DNA of 6,862 bases from Clostridiales bacterium (GCA_031271375.1 JAISVU010000333.1:1-6862), one strand, 5' to 3'. Positions 1 to 5,740 are shown, counted from the stretch's first letter. The notes: a model not told the origin generated them from the sequence alone. Program-made: numbers and translations.

Positions 1-60
1 GTGTTCTTTCGTTGTCTCTACGCTTGCAAAATATTCAGTGATTTTTGTCTTCTTTTCCAT
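1..60 (-). CDS. 5' end of an unidentified gene, cut by window edge
   Basis: An ATG at 58-60 opens a frame that runs leftward off the window. The visible residues are MEKKTKITEYFASVETTKEH, too few to identify a family. The frame has no stop and uses a lysine-rich, soluble-looking N-terminus with no signal peptide. No good Shine-Dalgarno sequence precedes it. A TAAAAT hexamer lies only a few bases upstream, so the start could be nearly leaderless, or the true start could differ. It lies downstream of the terminator that closes the zinc-binding lipoprotein gene and so is probably its own transcription unit. The coding call is tentative. Confidence 0.45.
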   Translation of the reverse strand, partial: MEKKTKITEYFASVETTKEH

Positions 61-114
61 GTGCTTTATTTTACCACAGTTTTTTAATTTCGAAAATTGA
101 TTTCCGTGTGACGA

Positions 115-155
115 TAAAAAGCATTGACCGCAAAGCGCGGCGGCTTCGCGGTCAA
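115..155 (-). terminator. Rho-independent terminator after the zinc-binding lipoprotein gene
   Basis: Positions 124-135 (TTGACCGCAAAG) and 144-155 (CTTCGCGGTCAA) pair over 12 positions with one mismatch around an 8-base loop (136-143). Read on the minus strand, the stem is followed by TGCTTTTT (123 down to 116). It starts 23 bp after the stop of the lipoprotein gene. The U-rich tail exists only in the minus direction, so it ends leftward transcription and separates that gene from the partial gene at 1-60. Confidence 0.85.
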
Positions 156-178
156 ATATTTGAATATGCCGTTAGTAC

Positions 179-1300
179 CTATTCCGCGTAAGCCAGCGCG
201 TTGGCAATGACCTCAAGGTTATCTGCCATAACGCCCAGATATGAGGTGCCGTCGGCGACGTTGGCGGAGGTGACGGACTGCAGGGCGTTGAGGACGAGGA
301 TATTCTGGTTCTTCGCGGCGGAGTTGGCGATGATCGTGCGGGCGATAGCCCAGTCGCCGGTCTCCGTAACCATGATGTTTGCGAGGTCAAGCTCGTTGGT
401 CTTGGTTGTGAGGAAGGCTATCGTCTCGAAGCTGGCCTCCGTCTCGGCGGAGCAGCCGGGGAACGCCGCGAAACAGGATATGCCGTAATCGTCGGCAAGG
501 TAGCGGAACGGGAAGCGGTCGGCGAAGAGAAGCGTTTTCTCCGGGGCGGCGGCCACGGCGGCCGCGTATTCGGCGTCCAGGGCTTGAAGCCGCTCTATGT
601 ATGCCGCGCAGTTGGCGGCGTATACGGCGGCGTTCTCCGGTATCATGGCAGACAGCGTGTCCGCGATCACGGCGCACAGGGTTTCGGCGTTCCGCAGCGA
701 CAGCCACACATGTTCGTCGTAAACGATTTCTTCGCCGTGAGTGTGGGCCTCATCAGTTTCGTGGCCGTCTTCATGTTCGTCCTCGTCGTGGTCTTCATGT
801 TCGTCTTCGTCGTGGCCTGCTTCATCGTGGTCTTCATGCGCGCCTTCGTCGTGGTCTGCTTCATCGTGGTCTTCATGTTCGCCGTGGTCATGGTCCTCTT
901 CTTCCTGCATCCCTTCTATTATCTCTTCGATTTTGGCGTCATCCCCGAGGGCGTCTAAAAGGTTTATTACCATCATGTCAGGGTTTATCGCTTCTTTTAG
1001 CGCGTCCTCAACCCACAGGTCAGATTCGCCGCCGACATAGATGAACAGGTCGCTTGCGGAGATTTTGGCAATGTCCTGTACCGAGGGCTGGTAACTGTGC
1101 AAATCCACCGCGCTGTCCAGGAGCAGAGTCAGGTCAAAATCGGACGCGGCGCCGCCTAAAATCTCGCGCACCCAGTCATATTGAGGGAAGATAGTGCAAA
1201 CAATGCTGACCTTATCATTCGAAACCGGCGCGTTCGTTGTGCAGCCGGGCATAGTGAACATCACAAAAAGCGCGATTATAAGCGCGATAAGTTTCTTCAT
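179..1300 (-). CDS. znuA: ZnuA-like zinc ABC transporter substrate-binding lipoprotein
   Basis: This 373-residue lipoprotein belongs to the cluster A-I (TroA/ZnuA) metal-binding proteins, which capture Zn2+ or Mn2+ outside the membrane for an ABC importer. Residues 1-20 are a signal peptide ending in a lipobox with Cys20 as the lipid anchor. Likely metal ligands are His68 in DLHSYQPS and His197 in DEHVWLS. The third-ligand region reads DRFPFRYLADDYG (261-273), without the histidine of classical ZnuA. Residues 134-190 are an acidic loop with 14 histidines, the zinc-specific insertion of this family, including three tandem 13-residue units. GGAGG lies 7 bp before the ATG. It follows the small His/Cys membrane protein gene by 56 bp and ends at a terminator, with no permease or ATPase gene after it. 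Zinc is more likely than manganese because of the His loop. Confidence 0.93.
   Translation of the reverse strand: MKKLIALIIALFVMFTMPGCTTNAPVSNDKVSIVCTIFPQYDWVREILGGAASDFDLTLLLDSAVDLHSYQPSVQDIAKISASDLFIYVGGESDLWVEDALKEAINPDMMVINLLDALGDDAKIEEIIEGMQEEEDHDHGEHEDHDEADHDEGAHEDHDEAGHDEDEHEDHDEDEHEDGHETDEAHTHGEEIVYDEHVWLSLRNAETLCAVIADTLSAMIPENAAVYAANCAAYIERLQALDAEYAAAVAAAPEKTLLFADRFPFRYLADDYGISCFAAFPGCSAETEASFETIAFLTTKTNELDLANIMVTETGDWAIARTIIANSAAKNQNILVLNALQSVTSANVADGTSYLGVMADNLEVIANALAYAE
761..877 (-). repeat. Three tandem 39-bp units coding the His/Asp/Glu loop
   Basis: Residues 142-180 of the zinc-binding lipoprotein are three consecutive 13-residue units that each begin HEDHDE: HEDHDEADHDEGA, HEDHDEAGHDEDE and HEDHDEDEHEDGH. 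At DNA level 817-838 and 856-877 are identical over 22 bp and exactly 39 bp apart. Because the unit is a multiple of three, gain or loss of copies would keep the reading frame and change only the number of metal-binding histidines. Confidence 0.85.
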
Positions 1301-1356
1301 TTATGAACCTCCAGAATGTATTTTATGCGGCTAAACGGGTGTTGTTGCGGGCAGAA

Positions 1357-1662
1357 TCAAATATTCATGCGGATTCCAAGCGAGACGGGAGTATAAGAGC
1401 GGTGCGAAAACCGCGAGAAGTTTAACGCCGCCGGTACGGCGAAGACGCCTAAAATGAGCGTAATAACCCCTCGGGGAGTGAAACCCCAGTGCTTGAGGAG
1501 ATCGCAGGCGATTTGGATACGCTCGCAGACGGCGCAGCAGCCGCCCGCTCCGGCTCTGTCGTGCCTGTGGCTGGAGTGGTAAGATATGTAAAACGCGGGA
1601 ATCGAACTTGAAAGAAGGAAGCACGACAAAAATATACACGCGGCGGTTTGTTTGCGAGTCAC
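1357..1662 (-). CDS. Small membrane protein with His/Cys cluster, upstream of znuA-like gene
   Basis: This 101-residue protein has an apparent hydrophobic segment at residues 7-27, a cluster of metal-type ligands at 29-53 (His29, His32, His34, Cys42, Cys43, Cys46, Cys53), and a second hydrophobic segment near 64-82. The basic N-terminus suggests that the cluster faces outward. I chose the GTG at 1660-1662 because GGAAGGAGG sits 8 bp before it; the same frame is open up to 1776, but the extra residues would overlap the promoter. It is first in a minus-strand unit with the zinc-binding lipoprotein. From memory it resembles unnamed small proteins with a conserved CPxC-like segment found beside zinc transporter genes in Clostridia, but I cannot confirm this. 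A role in metal sensing, delivery or binding outside the membrane is inferred from the ligands and the neighbour only. Confidence 0.75.
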   Translation of the reverse strand: MTRKQTAACIFLSCFLLSSSIPAFYISYHSSHRHDRAGAGGCCAVCERIQIACDLLKHWGFTPRGVITLILGVFAVPAALNFSRFSHRSYTPVSLGIRMNI

Positions 1663-1670
1663 GCGGGTTT

Positions 1671-1679
1671 CCTCCTTCC
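1671..1679 (-). promoter_or_regulatory. Ribosome binding site that sets a GTG start
   Basis: On the minus strand this reads GGAAGGAGG, 8 bp before the GTG at 1660-1662. It is the reason for calling the small His/Cys protein at 101 residues and not from the ATG 38 codons upstream. Confidence 0.85.
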
Positions 1680-1697
1680 CAGGAACTTTAGGGGGGT

Positions 1698-1723
1698 TGA
1701 TTACAATAATAATTCTGTAATTA
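1698..1723 (-). promoter_or_regulatory. Imperfect palindrome, candidate metal-regulator operator
   Basis: The plus strand holds TGATTACAA, 8 bases, then CTGTAATTA. The outer 9-base arms match at 7 positions, and the inner ATTACA (1700-1705) and TGTAAT (1716-1721) are exact inverse complements 10 bp apart. The site overlaps the -10 box and the expected transcription start of the zinc-linked operon, where a bound repressor would block initiation. It is AT-rich, as Fur-family sites are, and contains AATTATT on the minus strand. However, it does not match the Zur or Fur consensus well enough to name the regulator. Confidence 0.5.
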
Positions 1724-1748
1724 TACGCTCTTACATCGGATATGTCAA
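1720..1748 (-). promoter_or_regulatory. Consensus sigma-A promoter of the small-protein/znuA-like operon
   Basis: On the minus strand TTGACA (1743-1748) and TATAAT (1720-1725) are separated by exactly 17 bp, a perfect match to the housekeeping promoter. Transcription should start near 1713, about 50 bp before the GTG of the small membrane protein. Such a strong unaided promoter is usually held down by a repressor, which fits the palindrome lying over its -10 box. Confidence 0.9.
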
Positions 1749-1770
1749 TAAAGTTACTGTAAAAATCATT

Positions 1771-1805
1771 ACACACAGAGGCACGGAGACACGGAGATAA
1801 AGAGG
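1771..1805 (+). repeat. Solo copy of ACACAGAGGCACGGAG-type repeat
   Basis: The segment ACACACAGAGGCACGGAG followed by ACACGGAGATAAAGAGG is a purine-rich, period-like repeat. Related copies occur at 4651-4683 on the minus strand and 4709-4733 on the plus strand. Here it stands alone, without an inverted partner, about 23 bp upstream of the -35 box of the zinc-linked promoter and between divergent transcription units. From memory, similar sequences are dispersed in intergenic DNA of many unrelated bacteria; their function is not known to me. Confidence 0.7.
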
Positions 1806-1900
1806 CTTTGGAAGCTATCCCGCCGCGATCGTATCGGAATGGGTATCATTGCAACGCAGATAAATTTTCTCCCCATGTAGTAATTTTCACTAAAATGAGG

Positions 1901-1906
1901 TATAAT
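1901..1906 (+). promoter_or_regulatory. Possible -10 box of the rhodanese/EamA unit
   Basis: TATAAT lies 40 bp before the ATG at 1946. The hexamer 17 bp upstream, TAGTAA (1878-1883), matches TTGACA at only three positions, so the promoter is weak or needs an activator. It is the only good -10 candidate in the divergent intergenic region on this strand. Confidence 0.4.
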
Positions 1907-1933
1907 TCCTTATATAACATTACACGCTATTCT

Positions 1934-1939
1934 AGGAGG
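1934..1939 (+). promoter_or_regulatory. Ribosome binding site of the double-rhodanese lipoprotein
   Basis: AGGAGG stands 6 bp before the ATG at 1946. It decides the start: the frame is open 46 codons further upstream to 1808, but that extension lacks a binding site, covers the promoter region and would bury the signal peptide. Confidence 0.85.
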
Positions 1940-1945
1940 TACAGA

Positions 1946-3034
1946 ATGAAAAAGGATTTACGAAGGAAACTGCTATGCTGCGCGTTTATATCGGCTTTGA
2001 TAATTCTGACAGCGTCGCTGGCAGCCTGCAAGCCCAAAAAAGCGACGCCAACCCCGTCGCCGGCGTCTCCAACGCCAACGGCAGCCGCCCCAACCATTAC
2101 CCCAACTGTGCCGCCCACGGCGGAACCCACTGTATCGCCCAGCGCAAGCCCCACCGGAACCCCGGCGGCCTCCCCAACCGTAACGGCGGGGGGCGAAGCC
2201 GGAGCTTATGACACTGAGGCGGCGTATAACCTGGGTTACGCTTATTTCGAGAATTATCCCGAAGACCGCAACAGCGTGTCGGCGTCGGCGATGTTCGCCG
2301 CTATGGACGGCGGCGAGGACATCTATATCATGGATATAAGGCGTCCTGAGGATTACGCGGAGGGCCACGTCAAGGGCGCGGTCAACATGAACTTCTTTGA
2401 CATGACGATACCGGAGAATATCTCAAAGATTCCCGACGACAAGCCCGTCCTGATCTACTGCTACACAGGGCAGTCCTCGTCGCAAGCCGCCGCGGTGTTG
2501 AGTATGGCCGGGAAACAGGCGAAGAACGTACAGTCAGGATATAACGGCGGCATTTTAACCACCGGGAACCATGAGGATTATACCGACAACGCCGCCCTGG
2601 ACATCGGCGGGCCGGATTATCCGACAGACCCGCTTGCCGAAGCAGGCGTAACGGCGTATTTCGCGGACAAGCTACGGAAAGACGGAACTGTTTATGAAAA
2701 CAACGACATCGCGCCTGAAACCGTGAAGGAAATCGTAGATAATAAGGACGACCGCTACCTGCTGCTCTCAGTGCGCCGCCCCGAGGATTTTGACAACGGG
2801 CATATCCCCGGCGCGGTAAACATCCCCTTTGGCGAGGGCATACAAAAAGAACTCGCGGGCCTTCCCAGAGACAAGATCATCATCGTATACTGCTACACGG
2901 GGCAGACATCGTCGCAGACCGTCGCCGTCCTTCGCGCTATGGGCTTCGAGGCCTACAGCATGACCGGCGGGATGGGCGATAAACAGGGCGGCGAGGGATG
3001 GCTTGGTGCGGGATATGAGGTTGTAAAGAACTAG
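1946..3034 (+). CDS. Lipoprotein with two tandem rhodanese domains
   Basis: This 362-residue protein is exported and lipid-anchored. Residues 1-28 are a signal peptide with lipobox SLAAC (Cys28). Residues 31-82 are a Pro/Thr/Ser/Ala linker resembling a wall-spanning stalk. Two rhodanese-like domains follow, near 112-212 and 258-358. Each has the MDIRRPEDYAEGH or SVRRPEDFDNGH signature and an active-site loop with the catalytic cysteine: CYTGQSSSQ (Cys172) and CYTGQTSSQ (Cys316). Rhodaneses carry sulfane sulfur as a cysteine persulfide. In many tandem rhodaneses one domain has lost its cysteine; here both keep it. The domains clearly come from a duplication. The start is fixed by AGGAGG 6 bp upstream. 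Its TAG stop directly abuts the ATG of the EamA permease, suggesting co-translation. The donor and acceptor of sulfur are unknown. Confidence 0.92.
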   Translation: MKKDLRRKLLCCAFISALIILTASLAACKPKKATPTPSPASPTPTAAAPTITPTVPPTAEPTVSPSASPTGTPAASPTVTAGGEAGAYDTEAAYNLGYAYFENYPEDRNSVSASAMFAAMDGGEDIYIMDIRRPEDYAEGHVKGAVNMNFFDMTIPENISKIPDDKPVLIYCYTGQSSSQAAAVLSMAGKQAKNVQSGYNGGILTTGNHEDYTDNAALDIGGPDYPTDPLAEAGVTAYFADKLRKDGTVYENNDIAPETVKEIVDNKDDRYLLLSVRRPEDFDNGHIPGAVNIPFGEGIQKELAGLPRDKIIIVYCYTGQTSSQTVAVLRAMGFEAYSMTGGMGDKQGGEGWLGAGYEVVKN

Positions 3035-3880
3035 ATGATACTGATATTTATAGCTGTTCTGTGCACCTCAGCCTCCTCCGTCTTCATCCGCATGTCGAAT
3101 ATGCCGCCGCTGGTCATCGCGCTTTACCGCATGACGGCCTCGGCGGCCTTTCTCTCCGTTCCGCTGATATTCGGCAAGGAGAAGGGTTTTGGGGGCATTA
3201 CCCGGCGCGATTTGATGCGCTGCGTCCTGTCGGGAACGGCGCTGGCCTTGCATTTCGCCACATGGATCGCCTCGGTCTCGATGACCTCGGTCGCGGCGTC
3301 CACGGTTCTTGTGTCATGCAGCCCGATCTTCGTCGCCGCCGCCGGTGTTATAACAACGCGCAAAATGCCCGGATGGAGGCTAATGGCCTGCCTCGCCGCG
3401 GCCATTCTGGGAACCGTGATGGTGGCCTGGGGAGGGCAGGGCGGCCAAAGCACGCTGCTTGGCAACGCCCTCGCGCTAGCCGGGGCCTTTTTCGTTTCGA
3501 TATATCTGCTGATAGGCCAGGACGTGAGGAAACGCGTAAGTACTGCGGTGTACGCCTTCATCGTCTACGCGGCGGCCGCCGCTGCGCTGTTCGCGGGGTC
3601 GCTGATACTCTCGCAGACCTTATGGCCTTATCCGGCGAGGGAGTTTGGGCTTGTGGCCGCTATGGCAGTAGTGTGCTCGCTGGGCGGCCATACGTTGTAT
3701 AACATGCTGCTTAAACGCCGGGGGGCTGTGCTTATCTCCCTTGCGAGCCTCTGCGAGCCCGTCTTCGCCAGCGCCCTGGCGTTTTTAATCCTGGGGGAGG
3801 CGCCAGGCATTGGGGCCGTGGCCGGAGGCGCGGTCGTTCTGGGGAGCTTGACGGTGTACATACTAGGGGCTAGGGGCTAG
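3035..3880 (+). CDS. EamA-family (DMT superfamily) transporter
   Basis: This 281-residue, almost wholly hydrophobic protein has the layout of EamA transporters: about ten membrane helices in two repeats. The first repeat includes ALHFATWIASVSMTSVAASTVLVSCSPIFVAA (about 71-102), and the second ends with ISLASLCEPVFASALAFLILGEAPG, the typical C-terminal EamA signature. The family moves amino acids, nucleosides and other metabolites, usually outward; the substrate cannot be read from the sequence. The ATG follows the TAG of the rhodanese lipoprotein without a gap. The only purine-rich site (GAGG near 3016) is rather far, so translational coupling is likely. It is slightly shorter than the usual 290-300 residues but appears complete. 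The last codons lie in a 7-bp tandem repeat. Confidence 0.9.
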   Translation: MILIFIAVLCTSASSVFIRMSNMPPLVIALYRMTASAAFLSVPLIFGKEKGFGGITRRDLMRCVLSGTALALHFATWIASVSMTSVAASTVLVSCSPIFVAAAGVITTRKMPGWRLMACLAAAILGTVMVAWGGQGGQSTLLGNALALAGAFFVSIYLLIGQDVRKRVSTAVYAFIVYAAAAAALFAGSLILSQTLWPYPAREFGLVAAMAVVCSLGGHTLYNMLLKRRGAVLISLASLCEPVFASALAFLILGEAPGIGAVAGGAVVLGSLTVYILGARG

Positions 3881-3882
3881 GG
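3863..3882 (+). repeat. Three tandem CTAGGGG units at the end of the transporter gene
   Basis: CTAGGGG occurs at 3863-3869 and 3870-3876, followed by CTAGGG at 3877-3882. The stop codon of the EamA gene (3878-3880) lies inside the third unit. The unit is 7 bp, so a change in copy number would shift the frame of the last residues. Confidence 0.8.
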
Positions 3883-3999
3883 CCGAGATGTTTACAGTGA
3901 ACAAGCATTGGGTACCGAGCGTTTCTCGGCAGCAAATCTCTGAATACAGCGGTCTTTTTAGGTAACATCCCGGCATTTCATTTTACAACTTGCCAATTT
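3881..3999. other. Convergent intergenic region, no clear terminator
   Basis: These 119 bp separate the plus-strand EamA gene from the 3' end of the minus-strand permease remnant. A 5-bp hairpin, CCGAG/CTCGG (3915-3929), is not followed by a T run in either direction. TTTTT at 3955-3959 follows no stem. I see no gene or convincing signal here. Confidence 0.6.
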
Positions 4000-4320
4000 T
4001 CACTCCTTCAAGCCCGAGGCCGATATACCCTGTTCCAGGTACTGCTAGCCAAAGAGGAATATCAGCAGCGCCGGGGTCAGCATTATTACGGACGCCGCAA
4101 TAGAATGGCCGATGTTCTCGGCTGAGGAGGCCGGAAGGTAAAGCGACAGCGGCCACAGCTCCTTATTTTTCAGGAATGTAAGGGGCGCTTCCAGGGCGTT
4201 CCAGTATTCTAAAAAACCCAGAACCACAGAAGAGAGTATGCCCGGCGCGCCTAGCGGCGCGCCAATACGCAGAAAGATGCCTAGGGCTGAGGCCCCGTCT
4301 ATCGCGGCGGATTCCAGCAT
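4000..4320 (-). pseudogene. 3' remnant of a MalG-type carbohydrate ABC permease
   Basis: The reading frame from 4320 begins LESAAIDGASALGIFLRIGAPL, the EAA loop with which binding-protein-dependent permeases contact their ATPase. It continues through the final membrane helices (LGFLEYWNALEAPLTFL, SIAASVIMLTPALLIFLFG). In an intact gene about 170 residues would precede this loop, so the 5' part is missing. The frame ends at a TAG (4045-4047), but the same frame then reads QYLEQGISASGLKE before TGA at 4000-4002. That is exactly how permeases of this type end, so the TAG is an internal nonsense mutation. Such proteins move sugars across the membrane with a MalF-type partner, whose remnant overlaps it. 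There is no start codon with a binding site; no product is expected. Confidence 0.85.
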
Positions 4321-4656
4321 TGCCCCGCCTCTCTTCCCCAGGCCTTTTGCAAGACCGCGATAAGGGCGAACACGACGGCGGCCGTCATTACTGCAGTGGT
4401 GTACATCCTGTCCACATCCAACGTAAGAAACCAGTTGTTAAAGAGATGCTGGAGCATGTAGGCGCTGTCGTGGGGGTAGCTGCCGCTCATCAGATACGCC
4501 TCGCGGAACACCTTGGACGTGTTGAGCACCGAAAGCACCGTCACCGTGAATATCGTTTGAGTTAAGCAAGGCAATGTAACGCGGAGGAAGCGTTTCACCA
4601 GGCTCGCGCCATCTACCTGGGCTGCTTCGTACAATGCGGGGTTGATGCTCTTGATC
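4299..4656 (-). pseudogene. C-terminal remnant of a MalF-type carbohydrate ABC permease
   Basis: The frame reads EIKSINPALYEAAQVDGASLVKRFLRVTLPCL, an EAA loop as in MalF/UgpA-type permeases. It then reads NTSKVFREAYLMSGSYPHDSAYMLQHLFNNWF and a last membrane helix. About 180 N-terminal residues with the first helices are absent. Homology stops at about 4656, where the ACACAGAG-type repeat begins, so that repeat marks the break. At the 3' end, after KAWGREAG, the frame runs out of register into the MalG-type remnant and stops at 4299-4301. This suggests one deletion that removed the end of this gene and the start of the next. An ATG at 4632-4634 inside the EAA loop opens the remaining frame but is not a plausible real start. 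Confidence 0.85.
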
Positions 4657-4683
4657 TCCTCCGTGCCTCTGTGTCTCTGTGTG
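4651..4683 (-). repeat. ACACAGAG-type repeat, left arm of inverted pair
   Basis: On the minus strand this reads CACACAGAGACACAGAGG (4683 to 4666) followed by CACGGAGGAGA. The first 18 bases are an exact inverse complement of 4709-4726. It lies at the point where the MalF-type permease loses its N-terminal part. The sequence resembles the solo copy at 1771-1805. Confidence 0.85.
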
Positions 4684-4708
4684 TAAAATCTTTAAGGTCA
4701 AAACTTTT

Positions 4709-4733
4709 CACACAGAGACACAGAGGTATGGAA
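4709..4733 (+). repeat. ACACAGAG-type repeat, right arm of inverted pair
   Basis: CACACAGAGACACAGAGG at 4709-4726 pairs perfectly with 4666-4683 across a 25-base spacer. In plus-strand RNA the stem could extend outward by six more pairs to 4732/4660, two of them G-U. The arms may be two insertions of the repeat in opposite orientation or one palindromic unit. The AT-rich DNA to 4796 holds no gene. Confidence 0.85.
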
Positions 4734-4796
4734 ATAAAAAGAAAGACAGCCGTGCCTTTCGCGTTTTTCGTAGTAATTATTGATTATACAATTATG

Positions 4797-5740
4797 TCAT
4801 TTCTCTGAATCTTCCAATACATACATGAATCCGTAGTCCGCGAAGGCCAGCAAGACAGGCACGCAGCTGGCGGCGAGGCCGAGGCCGTTTCCTGTCCCCA
4901 TAGAATAAGGCAATACGAACATAATCACAACAGCGGCGAACGTATATATGATCAGGGATGTAAACGACGTTATACGCGGTTTTACGATCATCGGCATCAT
5001 AAGCAAAACGGACAGCAGTATCATAATGACGGAAGCCAGAGCTCGCGAAAGCAGATTTATATCCGTGGCGGACGTATTCGCGAGCCATATTCGGAGGCTT
5101 GCCGCCCATACGCTCAGGGTTTCGCCAAAGAAGCCCAAATTCGACCACGCTCCGGGTATGAGCCTTGCCGGCGGCGCGGGGAAGCCGCATATCACCCACG
5201 CGCAAGCGGCTGCAAGGACGAGCGCGGCAGCAGCGGGCAAGATTGTCTCGCTAGATAACCCTTTGCCGCTGTGCCGCCGCGCCAAACAGATTACCGATTT
5301 TATTAGCCTTATAAGAATGGCCAGGACCGCGCCCAGCGCGGGAATATAGGCGGTGAGACGCAGCAGATAGCCCATGACAGGCAGGTCAAGATAATCCGCT
5401 TCCGGGAACCCGGCCTTTCTTATATAGGCATACAGAAGGCTGAGGCCAGGAGCTCCGCGTTTCCAAATGCCTGCGTAACATCGCATCTGACCATGCCGTC
5501 GCCTCTCATGCCGTCCGATATCTCCGCTCGCGGCAGCGCGCGCGATAAAACTGCGTCGGGAATGCCGCCTCCGTCGATGCGCAGGAGGTTTTCATGCCGG
5601 ACCAGCTCCGCGGGGCTTACCCCTTCGTTTTTGAAACGCGCGGGAAGAACGGCGGCCGGTACTACGGCGGCCCCTATTTCCGCCCCGGTGAAATAGCAGA
5701 TAACAAACAGCGTGTATATAATAAGCGACGTCAGTTTCAT
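4797..5740 (-). pseudogene. Frameshifted gene for an unidentified multi-pass membrane protein
   Basis: Two overlapping frames appear to be one gene. The first starts at ATG 5740, with GGGAG about 9 bp before it, and encodes a membrane helix (TSLIIYTLFVICYFTG) and a soluble stretch before ending at 5420. The second, from about 5486 to TGA at 4797-4799, encodes the remainder with about five hydrophobic segments. The second frame has no binding site of its own. The shift lies somewhere between about 5420 and 5490; the exact base is unclear, since both frames read plausibly there. The restored product would have about 314 residues. TSLIIYT recurs near the start of both the first and a late helix, perhaps by chance. 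It sits 48 bp after the adaptor pseudogene and upstream of the permease remnants. I do not recognise its family. Confidence 0.65.

Noticed and set aside
761..877. Regular 39-bp repeats as a CRISPR array
   Set aside because: The units are contiguous coding repeats without spacers and translate to a His/Asp/Glu loop.
584..1044. Long plus-strand open frames rich in Val/Phe or Arg/His opposite the zinc-binding lipoprotein
   Set aside because: They are antisense shadows of the repeated His/Asp/Glu codons, with no binding sites and no recognisable domains.
1698..1723. A named Zur or Fur box
   Set aside because: The palindrome is in the right place, but its arms do not match the known Bacillus-type consensus well; only an unassigned operator is supported.
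1663..1776. Extended N-terminus for the small His/Cys membrane protein
   Set aside because: It would cover the -10 box and transcription start; the GTG at 1660-1662 has a strong binding site.
1808..1945. Extended N-terminus for the rhodanese lipoprotein
   Set aside because: No ribosome binding site precedes it, it overlaps the likely promoter, and the signal peptide begins at 1946 behind AGGAGG.
3915..3929. Terminator hairpin after the EamA gene
   Set aside because: The stem is only 5 bp and lacks an adjoining T run on either strand.
4045..4047. TAG recoded as an amino acid
   Set aside because: TAG is the normal stop of the rhodanese and EamA genes, and the same permease gene is already truncated at its 5' end.
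4438..4701. Minus-strand frame overlapping the MalF-type remnant
   Set aside because: It starts in the repeat and runs out of frame with the recognisable permease sequence.
4783..4788. TATAAT on the minus strand as a promoter for the permease genes
   Set aside because: No acceptable -35 lies at the right distance, and it lies in AT-rich DNA upstream of broken genes.
4948..5349. Plus-strand frame of 133 codons opposite the membrane-protein pseudogene
   Set aside because: It has no binding site or domain, and the opposite strand has clear membrane helices in an operon-like order.
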